Assembly: GCA_019321725.1 (NCBI GenBank) | Contig: CM033116.1 | Span: forward strand, 11,364,841-11,428,840 | DNA length: 64,000 nt | Direction: 5' to 3' | Source: Paulownia fortunei | Lineage: Eukaryota > Streptophyta > Magnoliopsida > Lamiales > Paulowniaceae | Part shown: positions 45,735 through 58,947 of the stretch, piece after piece | How positions within the stretch are numbered: the stretch's first letter is position 1 | Layout: each line of letters begins with the position of its first letter | Made by a program: the position numbers and the translations under genes | The notes under the pieces: model-generated | Database searches by the model: none | Told to the model about the DNA's origin: nothing | What the model saw: the letters and a program-made list of their open reading frames with translations, nothing else

Positions 45735-46910
45735 TATTAGAGTAGGATACCCGACGCCCTAATTAGATTAGGTGTATTGTACTCTATTTATTGTATTTAT
45801 AAAGTAATATTATTGGGAATAATATTAATAAAAAGATACTTTCTTTATCTTGTATCTTGCATTTATTTTCTGTGCATTAGATAAATTCCTTAGACCAAAT
45901 TTAGCTACAAGGCATGGTCGTGCATATGATGACGATCATGGAACATGTCTCTGAGGCTTTGGTTTTAAATAAGTTCTGACTCGAGGATTTTTTGAGATAG
46001 GACATCGAATAGCCCAGTAAGACTCGTGCATATGATGCATGCTTGTGAGACGAGGATGTTACATTCTATTAGCATCAGCACAGTGACTCAAGTGCATGTA
46101 TACGAGTGCTTGTTAGAGAATAAGTTCATTGAACATAGACCATAGGAAATTCTTAGCTTGAGGCTTTGCCTGTCGAAATAAGAATTTCTGTATTGCGATA
46201 GTACATGACTAGTCCTTGAACTTGAGGCACAATGATAGCCTTGTGTACATCCTACATCACTTTGATATATCTTCTGATTGTTTGGCAATCACAAAAGGGA
46301 TATGTTGGGTGTTGCACTAGTGTGCATGGAGGTTTGTCAATGGCCAACATAGAATTCGATATTTATTATTTGACAAGAGAATCTCTTATGTCTTTATAGT
46401 TCGTGATTCAAAGATCATGGCCAAGGCATGATGAATTTTGATTCATCAAGAGTTAGTAGAACTTGAAATAGGATCACAGTTATTGAATCAATTATAGTTT
46501 TGACTTATAATCCATGTTCTAAATTCGATCGGGAGATTAGTTATCGCAATTGAAATAGGTTTACGCGTTGTTTCATCTAATACTATGTAATCATGCTATT
46601 TGCTAGGTGTTACCATGATTTGTAGGTTATTGGAATTAAAGAGTTAATTCCAAGTGTATTAATTAATCGGATTGATAAATCGAATAATCATTATTTTTAA
46701 GTTACAAAAGTTGTAAACCTACTGCTAGTATTAGTTGAGAACCTAAAAAGGTCACACATAATTTTGGGTGTTAACATTTTTAAATTGGTAAATCTAATTA
46801 TTGGATGCAATTAATTAATATAGATTAATTAATTAGGGTTTTAATTTAATTCAATTATTGAATTAAATATTTAATTAAATAATTAGATTATTTAATTAAA
46901 TCTAATTTGA

Positions 46911-46915
46911 TTAGG
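46911..46915. repeat. Target-site duplication TTAGG (other copy 49745-49749)
   Basis: TTAGG directly flanks both ends of the chromovirus solo LTR. Removing the insert restores the copia reading TTTGATTAGGAAGCCCAA. Confidence 0.9.
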
Positions 46916-49744
46916 TGTCACACCCACAACACAGACACTGTATCTATATAGTGTAATCTGACTTGATAGGACCTATCTGTACATATGTAAAAAAAAAAAT
47001 TTCCTGTAATACTTTTAATAACTGATAATTGATTTTACACATAACTTTGCACTTACATACACAGATGCAGAAACATGACTATTTATATAAAAGTACAACA
47101 CTCACAAACCACCATGTTTACAGACTTATATATAGTAATGTTTCAGAAATAGCATAGTGTACATGTCTCAAAATATAATACAGAAAACTTCGCGAATCAA
47201 AACAAAACTAATAAAACAGTACAATAGGTTGTCATCTATGTACACTGATACTTAGAACATGTAGGAACCCCAATGGCCTGCTAGTAAGTCAATAGCATCA
47301 AGTATCATCAAACTCACCTATAATGCGTGAACTACGTGAGCTAACGCTCAGTAGTGAAATCATGCATGTTGAAGAGATAATCAAACATATATGCGATGCA
47401 TCTCTAAGAAATCATGCTAGGAATACAAGCTCCTCAACAAAAACAGTTCATTCAAAATCATTTTCTATCACTGGACCCTTAGCCTACCTACTATGCACCG
47501 GATAGAGCTCTAAACAATATGAATAATTACTAGACGTCCACCCACTATCTTCCACTATGATCCTCCAGAAGTCTTCCCACCGATGGAGTCAATAAGGGTA
47601 CAGTCAAGTGGTCCACCCTCTCGTGACCACCAGAAGCACACCCCATGTCAACCCCTATGATCTTTCGATAAGTAACACTCGAGTGCCCCAAAAAATCATA
47701 TAAATAGGCCACACAGGCCTCGGTACACTAGTAGTGACCAACCAAAATATTTTCTTTCTGAAAATAATGTCATGCATGTAAAACCTTAACTATGAGCACA
47801 TGTTGTGCATGCACGTGTAAACACTAATGAATGGCATGTTCAATGACACAACAGATCCCATATCTCATCATTCAAGCAACATATGTACTATAAGATATTT
47901 ATAATATTCATAATACACTCATCAAGACACAAGGATCACATTTAATATAGATAAGGCAAGAAATACTATGTCCAAGCATTGTAGTTGCAAATGAATTTTC
48001 ACTTACCTTTAGTCGATCATATCTTACTTCTTAGTTTCTTAGGTATTACTTCCCAAACTTAGGTGTGAATATTCTATAAAAATATAAGATATCAATCACT
48101 ATCCTCAATCAACAAGTTCATTATGCTTAATCCTATACAAGGACCTTGAATTTCAATTTAACTATGTAACAATCAAACTTTACTACTTAAGGACTAAAAC
48201 CTAATACAATCTCCTAAGTACCTTGATTTCTCATCTTAAATGCATGATAAAATCACCAAATTGATGTGTTATAACTCTTATAAAAGTTCTCTAAATGCTA
48301 AACATCAATTTCACCATAGATATGTTGAAACATACCAAGAAATAAAATGGAACAGATTTCCATCTTCTATTTTTCATGCTGTCATATTAAGTTTCATAGC
48401 AATTTTGACATCCGTAGGTGTATTTATTCACTCTAAAATCTTTACCACACTTAGCTAACATATAAAAAATATGACCATGCCATAGAATTGCCAAAAATCA
48501 TGTATTTGGGTCCCCTAATTAAGTCTTCTTCACAGCACACCAAAACATATTTTGTTACTTTGGCAGTTTGAGTGTTTCTTCAATATCATGCTCTATTTCA
48601 ATTTCTAACCTATCAAAATTCATTCCAATACTCTTAAATCATATATGTACATGTAAATGGTGATAATTATAGGTTTTATTTAACATTCCATATACTCTTG
48701 AAGCCTAAAACATAAGAAAATAGTAAGGTGACAGTTTTTCCTATAAGTATTTCCTATTAAGTGTTTGTCTTAAAAAATCCTTTCTTTGTGCACCAAAGTC
48801 TAACTAGAAACTTCCTAACACTTTTATAAAGATATTTAAAGCTTAATAAACAATAAAACCATTCAGAATAGTATAAAAACCAAAGGCAAAACCGTAGGTC
48901 AGTGTTATCTATACAGATTTTGAGGTTAAACTTGAAGGTAATCACTTCTCCTTTACTTTTTTTACTTTTATTTCAACTTGGAATCAATTTAGAGCACTTG
49001 GAGACCTTACAGTGTGTGTTTGGAAGATGAAAATGGCTGAAATGAGGGTGTGGTCATGGCTTAAGGGTCAAGGGTTTGAGGTGTTAGCTTGAGATGCTAG
49101 CTCAAGCTTAAAAAGAAAGCATGAGGTGTCAAATGGTGGTTTAAATATAATATTATAGACAAGTTATACAGCCATAATATAGTGTTTCTCAGCATTTATT
49201 TCTTTATTTACAACCTGTTTTAATTTTTGTATGATCGAATAATAAATTCTACCCTAATCTCTTAACCGTTCATTCGATCTTTAAACCGATTGACATCCAA
49301 TTCTTAAATAGATTATCTAGTTTTCATTTCTAAAATCATAGTCACATATGGACCTTGAAATATAACACTTAAATCAAATTATATCGTGTTTAATATCCCA
49401 AGTATTATTAATTTATGGATGTATACTTTCAAAACACCTTGATCTTGTTGAATCGAAACATATTAGCTTACCAGTAACACTTTTAATTACTTCTAAAATT
49501 ATAACTTATAACCTATGAATAACCAATACATTGACCAATCTATTCTTTCTCTTATCTAAATATTGAATTTCTTAATTAGGTTACAAGATTTCAGCCACTA
49601 ACATCATGTGATAGCATTAAAGGTCTAACGATTAACAATGCTATATAAGATGCTATGTAAATGTTAATGCAAGTTAGCATAGAAGTAGTATGTAATGCAT
49701 GAAGCACATTGGTCAAATGAGTAGTGTGATGCTTGGATATTACA
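46916..49744 (-). mobile_element. Chromovirus solo LTR
   Basis: A 2829-bp LTR. The minus-strand start is TGTAATATCCAAGC at 49744 and the end GTTGTGGGTGTGACA at 46916. It aligns in reverse with 14603-18424 and 54200-56900: the segment at 47300-47345 is the reverse of GAGCATTAGCTCATATAG at 56461, and 47805-47820 holds the CATGCACGTG element. A perfect 5-bp duplication and no internal sequence make it a solo LTR formed by LTR-LTR recombination. The frames within it are not genes. Confidence 0.88.
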
Positions 49745-49919
49745 TTAGGAAGCCCAATAAATGGAGTAGAATAAATTAATTAATTGGATTGATTAATTTG
49801 GGATTTAGAAATTAATTAGTTGGACTTTCTTGAAGTCCAAGCCCAAAATCAATAACTAGTGGCCTAATTGTAGGAGCCCACTAGATAAATGAACAGAAAT
49901 AAATGAAAGATAAATATGA

Positions 49920-50070
49920 TCTATCTTTAAATATATATGATATATAAATACAGATATATATATGTACATGTGTATGTGCGTGTACGTATATATGTATATA
50001 TATATATTAGGCTATATATATGTATGTGTATATATATAGATACATGTATATATATGTATAGATAGCATTT
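49920..50070. repeat. TA/TG-rich microsatellite-like tract in copia LTR
   Basis: Interrupted TATATA, TGTATG and GTACGTATA units over about 150 bp inside the second half of the copia solo LTR. Confidence 0.75.
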
Positions 50071-50840
50071 TGAAAGGCAAAATCCCTATAATTATGAATA
50101 TGGCTGAATTTTCGGAGGTTTATATAGTCTTGATTATGGCCATATACATTAAGGAGAGAAGTGGTTGGTTGGTTATTTTTGGATAATGGGGATTATTCAA
50201 AATTAGACCAAAATACAAATGTGTGTATTAAGCCACTTAGTGGCTGATATCAATAGGGAGTATAACCCTAGAAATTGGCTAACACCCATTTGTATTTAAG
50301 CATGGCTGAAAATTTGATGAATAATAAGCTAGTCTTTATTTTATTTATCTAAAAATTTTGTCTCTTACATAAAAGAGAAAGAAAAATAGTTTTTCATATT
50401 CTAATTATTCATCTACACAAATACAACTCCAATCACTGGTTGATTGAGGGATTGTGATCTCAGAATCAAATTCGTAAATAAAATAAGGTTCTACTAGCGA
50501 AGAAATTATGTCAGTGTCTACATCTAAGAGGTGGACATTTTAGAGGGGAGATGATTGAATCCCTATTTTCGGTGAGGTTATGGAGTTTTGGTGATAGCCA
50601 CAAAATAAAAAATTAATTCCCTTTCCATCATCATCACATGAAGAAAAGTTATACGAGGATAATTCTAAATCCCTTAAATGAATCAAATTTTTGTTTTATA
50701 TAAAATGATAATGAAGTGAAAATCAATAAAATTGGTACGAGAATCAGAGCTCGCATTTATTTTTGATAGATGTATTTATTTATTTAATTTAATATTTTAA
50801 ATTCCATTGTGTAAACTGCTTTTGGTAAACGAATCCAACA

Positions 50841-51898
50841 CTCCAATTTTTTATTTTTTGGGCAAAATTCCTTTAAAAATTTTAGCATAACGAGGCATTT
50901 GAAATAAAACATCAAAAATAGAATATCAATATACAACTTCTTAAAGACTTCAAAAAATTTTGAAAATTGCATATCTAATTTTTGCTTTTTCAATGCCATA
51001 TGAAAAGAGGAAGGAACATTTATCACCTCATTAAGGATGACTGATTTAGATAAAGTGTTCGGCTTTGATGTTGGCTTGTCTTCTCTCTCTTGTTGTGGTT
51101 CCACTTCTTTCCCTTTGGTATCTCTATCCTTCCCACTTCTCAAAATGATTGCATTTACTTGTGCCTTTCGATTTTTTTCTATATCACTTGGCAATGTTCC
51201 TTAAGCACGCCGAGAGACCATACTTGCATTTTGATCTACTTGAGTTTCCAAATTCCGTAAGGTTGCCTCATTGTTTTGGAAATCTTGCTTCGGTATTGGC
51301 AATAAACTTAGCCAGAAGCTCTTCAAATTTTGAGTTCTTTTCTTGGGGTAGGTAAACGAGTGGTGAGGTCTTGCCATGATTTGATTGGCTTAAGAAGTAC
51401 CTTAACTACCTTAACCTCCCCATGTAAATTTTTTAGATGATTCCTCCACCAGGGATTGTATGTTGGGGAATAAGGATTGTTTGCTTGCCTATTGAAATTC
51501 CCAACATAATTGGCTTGCTCAGATAAGGATGAAAATGGGTTTCCCACTTGGCATTTGATTCCATAGTGTCCACCTCCACACAACTCACATGTAACGGTTT
51601 GCACCTTTATTGCCAAGGCACCCATGTTATCAAACTTCTTATTTAATGCTTTAATTTTAGCCGAAAGTGAGGAATATGTCGACGGTGTGCACTTCCACTG
51701 CCTTCTTTACCAAGCTTCTATCTGTATGCCATTAGTAACTATTTTATGTTATTTCTTCTAACATCTTGTATGCCTCCTCCAATATTTTCCTCATAATTGT
51801 GCCTCTCGCCGCTGTATCTATTATGGAACGGTTGGTGGGTGACAAACTATTGCAAAATTTTTGCACTTCCAACCAAGTGGGCAAATCAAGGTATGGGC
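50841..51898 (-). pseudogene. Athila gag (third element)
   Basis: From the 5' side: LDLPTWLEVQKFCNSLSP, then RSIIDTAARGTIMRKILEEA (end of capsid). Next, at 51323-51625, CELCGGGHYGIKC followed by ANYVGNFNRQANNPYSPTYN and WWRNHLKN, the Athila nucleocapsid marker. Then at 50841-51194 AQVNAIILRSGKD, KKQKLDMQFSKFFEVFKKLY and, frameshifted, FQMPRYAKIFKGILPKK, leading into protease beyond the copia LTR. The N-terminal capsid is lost at 51898. Confidence 0.85.
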
Positions 51899-54206
51899 TG
51901 TAATACCCATGTAATGCCCAATTCTCTCATACATAGCCAATAATAAGCATCTTGCATGAATATGCATCTAATCAATGTGCATTATCGAATTATGGCATAC
52001 AAATAGCTTGCACGAACATGAATAAGTGTTATTATATGCTCCAATTATGATTTAACATGCATTAGTCCATGAAATATGAGATCAAACTTTTGTTTCTTGA
52101 TTTAACATATTCCTTAAGAGCATTTTTGCAGTGAAAAGTTTGATATCTCAGTTAAAGAAGATTGATGTGTTGAATAGTCATTATATGAATTATTCATATT
52201 ACTCCATACTTGTTACATTCTAAAGTGATTATTTGCCTAAATATTTGCTTGAAATATGTTACATTTGGCTAAGAACTAAAAGTATGCAAAATGGTGCAAT
52301 TTGATTGGTTGGTTGACTAGGTTGTATGAAATCATTCTAAACTGCATTGCAGCTTGATTACAATACCAAAGCATCATTTTTTGTCATTTTACTAGCCCAT
52401 AAACGTGGCTCTTTGCATGAGAAGACACCAAGCATGAGTCAACCAATCATCACCCTCCACTTATCTCTCTTTCAAATGTCAAACAAGTCATTTTTAGCCA
52501 TATTTTCTTGTGACAACTCCTCAAAAAATGACCAGCCTTCTTCTCCAAAGTTTTTCGCAAGTTTCTACACTCTCTTACTCACAAAAATTAAATTCAATCC
52601 ATAGGAATCCATAGAACACAAACTAGAACAAGTTTTCACCCTTTTAAACTTGAGAACCATTGATTTTGAAGCTTCATTCCAACTTAATCAAGGTATATTC
52701 TTTTTAAATGTTTCTTATGATGAATTTATAGTATCTTGGATGCTTACATGTTTTAGTATGTTTTTGTATGAATGAAAACTCAAGTGGGATAGACTTGAAG
52801 CCAAAACCAAGCTAGTTAAGCTAGTTTGTAGCAAAATTGATAGTCCTGTGAAATATGCTTAATTTACTTATTTCTATTAATATTGTAATGCTTATATTAT
52901 GTTTGGAAGTTCCTATGAATGATTGAGAACAATAGCAATTAGTTTGCTTAATTGATGGTTAGAATTAATTTAAGTTAGAATCGAGATTACTCTATTATTT
53001 TGAATTATGTTCAAGTTTTGGGGGCTGCCCTAATATTTATGTTTGGATAATTACTTATTTAATGGCTGCCCTAATATTTCTTGAATTAGTAGTAAAATAT
53101 GGAGTATGCATTGTTTTTGTGGTCATATAATTGATTTAAAATTGTTTACAAAAGATTGAAAAGTGTATGTGATTTTAATTAGAATAGATTATGTGATTTA
53201 TTAAAAAGATATTGAAAGGTACATGATTTGATTATGTTAGACCTTTAACACATCCTATCTTCCAAAGAGATTCACCTTTTCACTTATTTTAAAGTCGACT
53301 TGAGGTAAGTTGAAACTTTCATTTCCTGCATCACAAGAATAATATAATGTTGTTCATATTTTAATATGATTGTCATTATTTGTCAAGTGATGTAATGTTT
53401 GATGCATTCATGGTTCATAAAGCATGATACTACTAAGAGTATAATTAGGTATTAGAAAATGAAATATGGTACTTGATTGATGGTCGGGTAGACAAGAGAC
53501 GCAGGAGGGACCGCCAGACCCAACAAATGGTAGCAAATACTTAAGGTTGAAAAAACGGTATATGAAAGCCATAATGAATGAGACAGAATACAACTAATAT
53601 CTGAGGTTGAAAGACCAAGTATGGAAACCCCATATTATTTCTCTTATTGGTCAATCATTATAAACAGGTTCCAAAAACCACGGTCTATCGCTATTAGTTA
53701 GGTACTACACTTCAAGGGCCCTAAAGAATGATTTATGAATGAAAGTTATTAAATTGAATAATGTATTTAATAATTTATGAGATGTGCATGTATGCTATTT
53801 GTTATTACATCAGTTTCACCTTATTGAGCTTTTAGCTTATTAGATTCATGTGATGCAGGTGGAAATGTACAGGTTTAGAGGTTGATTGAGTCTCTAAAGC
53901 AGCCGGACAGAGATTTATTCATATGCCATGCTTCGAACTGTTTTGTAGTCTATTTTGAAAAATCTATTTTGTTTTTAAATAAGCCGCTCTGTTATGATTT
54001 TTTAAACAGATGTACTCAGTTTTAATTTATATATATGGTGTGTCTACAATGAAATGAAACAACAAATGAATTCAAGTTCTTTCTCTTATAGTTAAAAAGG
54101 GAACTTTTATTGAAACCATAACTCTAGTATTGATGGAAAGTTAACATTTCTTGACTTAACTGTATTAGCTTGTTTAGGTTCTGCAGTTAGGCTAAGGGGT
54201 GTTACA
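51899..54206 (+). mobile_element. Chromovirus-type LTR of a second subfamily
   Basis: Starts TGTAATACCCATGTAATGCCC inside Athila gag and ends GCTAAGGGGTGTTACA. This TGTAAYACCC...GTTACA pattern is usual for Tekay/Del LTRs. At 2.3 kb it differs from 54200-56900 through most of its length. The five bases to its left (TGGGC) do not recur after 54206, where another LTR begins, so it is not a simple solo LTR. The frames 52347-52604 and 53408-53593 are LTR sequence. Confidence 0.6.
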
Positions 54207-56900
54207 ACCCAAACCTCATACTACTCACTTGGCCAATATAATTCATGCACTACATGCTACTTATATGCTAATTTGTATTAACATCTACATGGCATCTTTT
54301 ATAACATTGTTAATCATTATACTCTATTGTTATCACTTGATGTTAGTGGTTGAGATCCTATAACCTAATTAAGTAATTATATATTTAGATAAGAAAAAAA
54401 ATAGATTGGTCAATATATTGGATATTCATAGGTTATATGTTATAATTTTGGAAGTGTTAAAAGTGTTACTAGTAAGCTTATATGATTCGATTTAATTAGA
54501 TCGAGGTGTTTCAGAAGTATACATCCATGAATTAACATACTTGGGATACTGGACATGATATAATGTGATTTAAGTGTCATATTACAAGGTCCATATGTGC
54601 ATAGGATTTTAGAAATGCAAACTAGATAATCATTTCAGAATCAGGTGTCAATAGGTTTAGAGACCGAATGAACGGTTAAGAAATTAGGGCAAAAATTTAT
54701 TATCCGATCATATGTAAATTAAAATAGGTTGTAAATAGATAAATAAATATTGAGAAACACTAGATTAGAGCTTTATAAGGTGAAATTAATATCATATTTG
54801 AACCACCACTTGACACCTCAACCTTTGCCACCTCAAGCTTTGCCAACTTAAGCTACCACCTCAACCTTTCTACATTTATATCCTTGAACCACGATCAAAA
54901 ACTATTTTCTGAGATATTTCACCTCCCAAACCGCCATATTAAATTTTAGAAGTTTCTCTCAAGTGATTTCAAGTAAAGGAAAAGGTGAAGGAAGCAAAGG
55001 GAAGTAAGGATGAGCAAGTAGAAGCTAAAATATGTGCATAAGTGAGCTTAACTCATATTTTTTTATTTAAGTTCATGAATTGTCTGAGGATTTATGATTT
55101 TTAAAGATTCTATTATGGTTTATAATCATGTTAGGATGTTATTTATGGTCTTATAATTCACAAAAGAGGGATTTTTAGTTACAAAATCGCAATAGAAATC
55201 ACTAAGGACAGAACCTGTATACTTGCTGGTTTTTATTTTTAAAGTTTTATATATATATAATAACTTGATTAAAACCTATATATTTCACCATATATTTGTG
55301 TGTATATGATTTTAGGTGATGTATGTAAGTTTGGAGAGGTTACAAATTAAAATATGGTTTGATATTTAATGAGACACTTAAAACTATCATGATAGAACTT
55401 ATAATTTTTGTGTTGTGAAAAATGGGTTGGTTTTGCTGAGGTAAATCAGTGATTTTAGGAAATTATAAAATATTATTACATTTCTATACATGTTATCTAA
55501 GTGTGGTAGAAAGTTGGGAGTGATTGGATATTCTTAGGGATGTCAAAATTATCATACAACTAAATTGGACAACAAGAAAATATCAAAATATGAATATGTC
55601 CCATTTGATAACTTAGCATATTTCAACCTAGACATGTTTCTATTGAGTGTTAATAATTATCTACATGATATTAGAGTTATAATACTTTAATTATATGATG
55701 TTTACATGTATTCAAGATGAGAAATTGAGGTATTTAAGGGACTATATTAGGTTCTAGTTTATGAAAGTTTGATTGTTAGCTAGATAGTTTGGTGTTTAAG
55801 GTTTTAGTAAGAGATTTTGTGCTTTCAACTTGCCAAATTGGGAATGGTGCTTGATGTTGGCTAATATTACAAGCTATTTTACATCGAAGGTTGGAGAGGA
55901 ATACTAAACAAATCTAGACTCAGCCACCAACCAAGTGAAAGGTAAGTAAAGATTCATTTGCAACTACAATGTGCATAGACACAGTAAATGTGTGATTTAT
56001 ATGTAATATCATAGATCATATGTGCATAGCAGAGGGCATGCACTATTGTCATTCATGTCCATTGAACATACATACATGGGCATTGGTATGTGCATGCATC
56101 ATATACGAGCATTTTGATAAATCTTGCATTGTACAACATGATTCTAAGAAAGAAAAATATTTTGTTGACCACTACTAGTGCACTGAAGCATGCATGGATT
56201 TGCAGGTTTGCGTGCATGGATTTGCATGCTTATGAGTATGCATAGATTTGCATGCTTATATCATTATTGGCCATTGGATTATGGCGGTGTGCAGAGCTCT
56301 TTTTTGGTGCATGGCACAGTAGCATTAGTTAGGGGCCCAAGAAAGAAATGATTTTAAGAGAAATGTTGTGATGCATGGAATTGCATTGTGGGCATAGCAT
56401 TTTGAGATTCATGACTTGATCTTGTGAATTATTCCTTAACATGCATAATATTTACTTGTTGAGCATTAGCTCATATAGTTTATGCATTTTAGGTGAGCAC
56501 GACGATACTTGAAGCATCTTTTGCTGGTTGGGCGGCTGTTGGAGCTCCTACAGGTGTTTGAGGGAGTATGTACATGGATGACAACATAGTGGGTTATTTT
56601 GTTGGCTTGTTATATTCTTAGTTTGTTGTATTATATTTTGAGACTGGTACTGTATTTTGCTTTTTAAACTTTACTGTAAATAAGTATGTAAATATTGTGG
56701 TCATTGTGGGTGTTGTGCTTTTATATAAATATTGATTCTACTATATACAGGACATAAGTGAGGAAGTATTTTAAATAGGGTTGTGCGTGTAAAAAGTAAT
56801 TTATCTTTTCTTAAAGTGGTAAACATACACAATATATATATATATATATATATATCGCACATACACACAAGTTCTATCATGTCAAAATTATACTTTATAT
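54200..56900 (+). mobile_element. Chromovirus LTR, 3' end lost in the gap
   Basis: Starts TGTTACAACCCAAACC and is collinear with 14603-18424 and the reverse of 46916-49744 over 2.7 kb. It runs up to CACACAAGTTCTATCATGTC and stops at the Ns, about 35 bp before the expected LTR end. Whether an internal region followed cannot be known. It shares the bases TGTTACA with the end of the preceding LTR. A (TA)n run lies at 56833-56856. Confidence 0.75.
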
Positions 56901-57000
56901 NNNNNNNNNNNNNNNNNNNNNNNNNNNNNNNNNNNNNNNNNNNNNNNNNNNNNNNNNNNNNNNNNNNNNNNNNNNNNNNNNNNNNNNNNNNNNNNNNNNN
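56901..57000. other. Assembly gap, 100 N
   Basis: Exactly 100 N, the conventional placeholder for a gap of unknown size. Sequence on the two sides should not be assumed adjacent. The open frames crossing it are artefacts. Confidence 0.98.
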
Positions 57001-57507
57001 AGCGGCGGCATCACGCACGATCGTCAAATGATAGAGGGTTCAAAAGCTCCTGTCTAGCTTGCTTATATTCAACCAACACTTCATACGATATCCTTATGGA
57101 GGTGGGTAATTTTGCCTATGATGATGCTTATTGGTATAACTTCCTTCTTGTGTCTTCTTTTTCTTGTTTAACTCTTTCCTCACTTGTATTTCTTGCTATT
57201 GCCTTCTGTAATCTTTTTGTATGAACGATGTGAGGTACATTGGTATGATTTTCTTTCCTGTTTTTCTCTTTCCCCTTTTTGATATCATGTGAAGACGCTG
57301 CTCTTCTATGAATATACTCGAGGATTTCCTGGAGTTGAGATGTCATATGATGTACTTCTTGCTCCAGTGGAGTAAACCTCCAATCTTGTCGATCCAATAT
57401 GTCCATAAAGCTTTGTTGAGTTCAATAAGCTTTAGCCATATGCTTTATGATTGCCTATATCTATCTCACAACATGTATTTAAACATATAATTGAAAAATT
57501 GATTATG
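57001..57507 (-). other. Unassigned; possible gag-like N-terminal frame
   Basis: A minus-strand frame (57128-57430, with one early stop near 57418) reads MAKAY...TQQSFMDILDRQDW, then LEQEVHHMTSQLQEILEYIH and a K/E/R-rich tail. The short start followed by a coiled-coil-like QLQEILEYI and a basic tail resembles the N-terminus of some retroelement gag proteins. There is no diagnostic motif. The family is not recognised. Confidence 0.3.
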
Positions 57508-57780
57508 TGTTAGAGTAGTTTCTACGCTAATTGATTGGCCTTTAATACTGTTATATAAACGATCTTTTTCAATCAATTTCAAGAAAATAGTTAATTCTTC
57601 GTCTTTATTAACTTTGCTTTAATTTAGATAAAATCTCCAAATCATACATAGTCGTACCTATATAGTTATTGAGCACGATTGCGTATATGATAGCGATTGT
57701 AAATATGTTTTTAGGGCTTTAGTCTTAAAACATTCCAAGTCAAGAAATATTGAGAGGGTACGTATAATTATGAAATATGA
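57508..57780 (+). mobile_element. Ty1/copia LTR, 5' fragment
   Basis: TGTTAGAGTAGTTTCTACGC is a family LTR start. About 270 bp continue (CTCCAAATCATACATAG near 57628, TCTTAAAACATTCCAAGTCAAG near 57724) before pol sequence begins. Everything from mid-LTR to the middle of RT is deleted. Confidence 0.7.
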
Positions 57781-58926
57781 TAAATAGATGTGAATACAAC
57801 CTTCCTTAGTGGAAACAGTGAGGAAAATATTTATATGAGGCAACTTAAGGGCTTTATATCCAAAGAAAGAGAGTAAAAGATTTGCAAGTTCTAGATGTCC
57901 ATTTGTGGATTCAAAAAAGTCTCCTGAAGCTAGAACATCCAATTCGATGAGGCAATCAAATGGTTTGGTTTCTTCAAGAATCCAAATAAATCTTGTGTGT
58001 ACAAGAAGATTCGTGGGAGCACGGTGATATTCATTGTACTATACATTGATAACATCCCACACATTACGAATGATGTTGGGATATTGCACTCAACGAATGC
58101 TTGGTTATCTATGCAGTTTTCCATGAAAGATTTGGGAGAAGTATCTTTTGTGTTGGACATTAAGATCTATAAAGATACTTCTAAAAGGATGCTGTTTAGC
58201 ATGGAATAATTAAATGGTTTCTTGCTTATGAGTTATGGAATTTCTCTTTCGAAGTTTATGTTCCTAAAGACTCTAGAGAACAGAGAAACAATGACTTACG
58301 TACTTTATGTATCCTCATTGGATGCATAATGCACGCAATGCTATGTACTAGGCCTGATGTCGCATATGATCTAACCATCACGAGCAGATATCAGTCCAAT
58401 CTAGACGAGGAGCACTAGAAAGCCATAAAGAGGATCCTTAAGTATTTGCGAAGAACTAAGGATGTCTTCTTAATTTACGATTATGGAGACCTTAAGCTAG
58501 AATACTTTGTTAATTCTAGCTTCCAATTCAACATAGACGACTATAAGCCTATGCACAGATTCGTATTCACCTTAATCGATGATGTGGTCAACTGGAATAG
58601 TTTCAAGCAAGAGATGACCGAGGCTAAAGATATTGTAGCATGCGATGCTGCGAAAGAGGCTTTTTGGATATGGAACTTTATCCAAGAGTTGGGTGTAGTA
58701 AGTTATTGATCTAGTGGCTATTATGCAAAGGAATCAAGGTATCATCAAAGATCTAAGCACATAATGAAGCGATACCATCTGATTAGAGAAATCATTAGTA
58801 GAGGTGACATTAAAGTGGATAGATTGCCTCGATAGAAAACATTAAAGACCCACTGACTAAACCCCTAACTCGGCAAGTGTATGAAGGACATCTTGAGAAG
58901 ACAGATCTTAAATACATGGATAATTG
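57781..58926 (+). pseudogene. Copia RT-RNase H relic
   Basis: On the plus strand: DVNTTFLSGNSEENIYMRQL, then SCVYKKIRGSTVIFIVLYID and NIPHITNDVG (the RT box YVDD as YIDN, last Asp lost) and FSMKDLGEVSFVLDIKIYKD. Stops and frameshifts follow. Then RNase H with YFVNSSFQFNIDDYKPMHRF and VACDAAKEAFWIWNFIQELG, and a tail with LEKSLVEVTLKWI in a shifted frame. It reads into the polypurine tract. Confidence 0.78.
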
Positions 58927-58930
58927 ACAC

Positions 58931-58947
58931 TAGGGCAAGTAAGAGAA
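58931..58947 (+). other. Copia polypurine tract
   Basis: TAGGGCAAGTAAGAGAA directly before the LTR. It is the same motif as the minus strand at 37120-37136. Confidence 0.75.

Larger units (their letters stand above)
45735..50840 (+). mobile_element. Ty1/copia solo LTR, interrupted by a chromovirus solo LTR
   Basis: Starts TATTAGAGTAGGATACC (TGTTAGAG with one change) and ends CGAATCCAACA. Without the nested piece it is about 2.27 kb, the full family length. The Athila coding sequence resumes beyond 50840 at the codon region where it stopped at 45734, so this is an insertion between protease and gag. CTCC occurs near both ends (45728 and 50841), but the left copy is a few bases off the LTR start, so the duplication is tentative. 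Confidence 0.75.
41473..51898 (-). mobile_element. Third Athila-type element, polymerase-less, twice interrupted
   Basis: The 3' LTR is 41473-42951, followed by a conserved non-coding block, a pol-start remnant, protease, and, after a nested copia solo LTR (45735-50840), gag up to 51898. There the gag is cut by a chromovirus LTR, so the 5' LTR is missing. No RT, RNase H or integrase lies between protease and the 3' block. The plan matches 4419-10829. Confidence 0.75.

Noticed and set aside
50733..50756. Primer-binding-site-like TGGTACGAGAATCAGAGCTC after the copia LTR
   Set aside because: The LTR continues to CGAATCCAACA at 50840, and the matching place in 129-2421 (near 310-325) reads similarly (CAGAGCGCAAATCAAGG), so it is LTR sequence.
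56701..57031. Frames crossing the N gap on both strands
   Set aside because: A third of each frame is Ns. Artefact.
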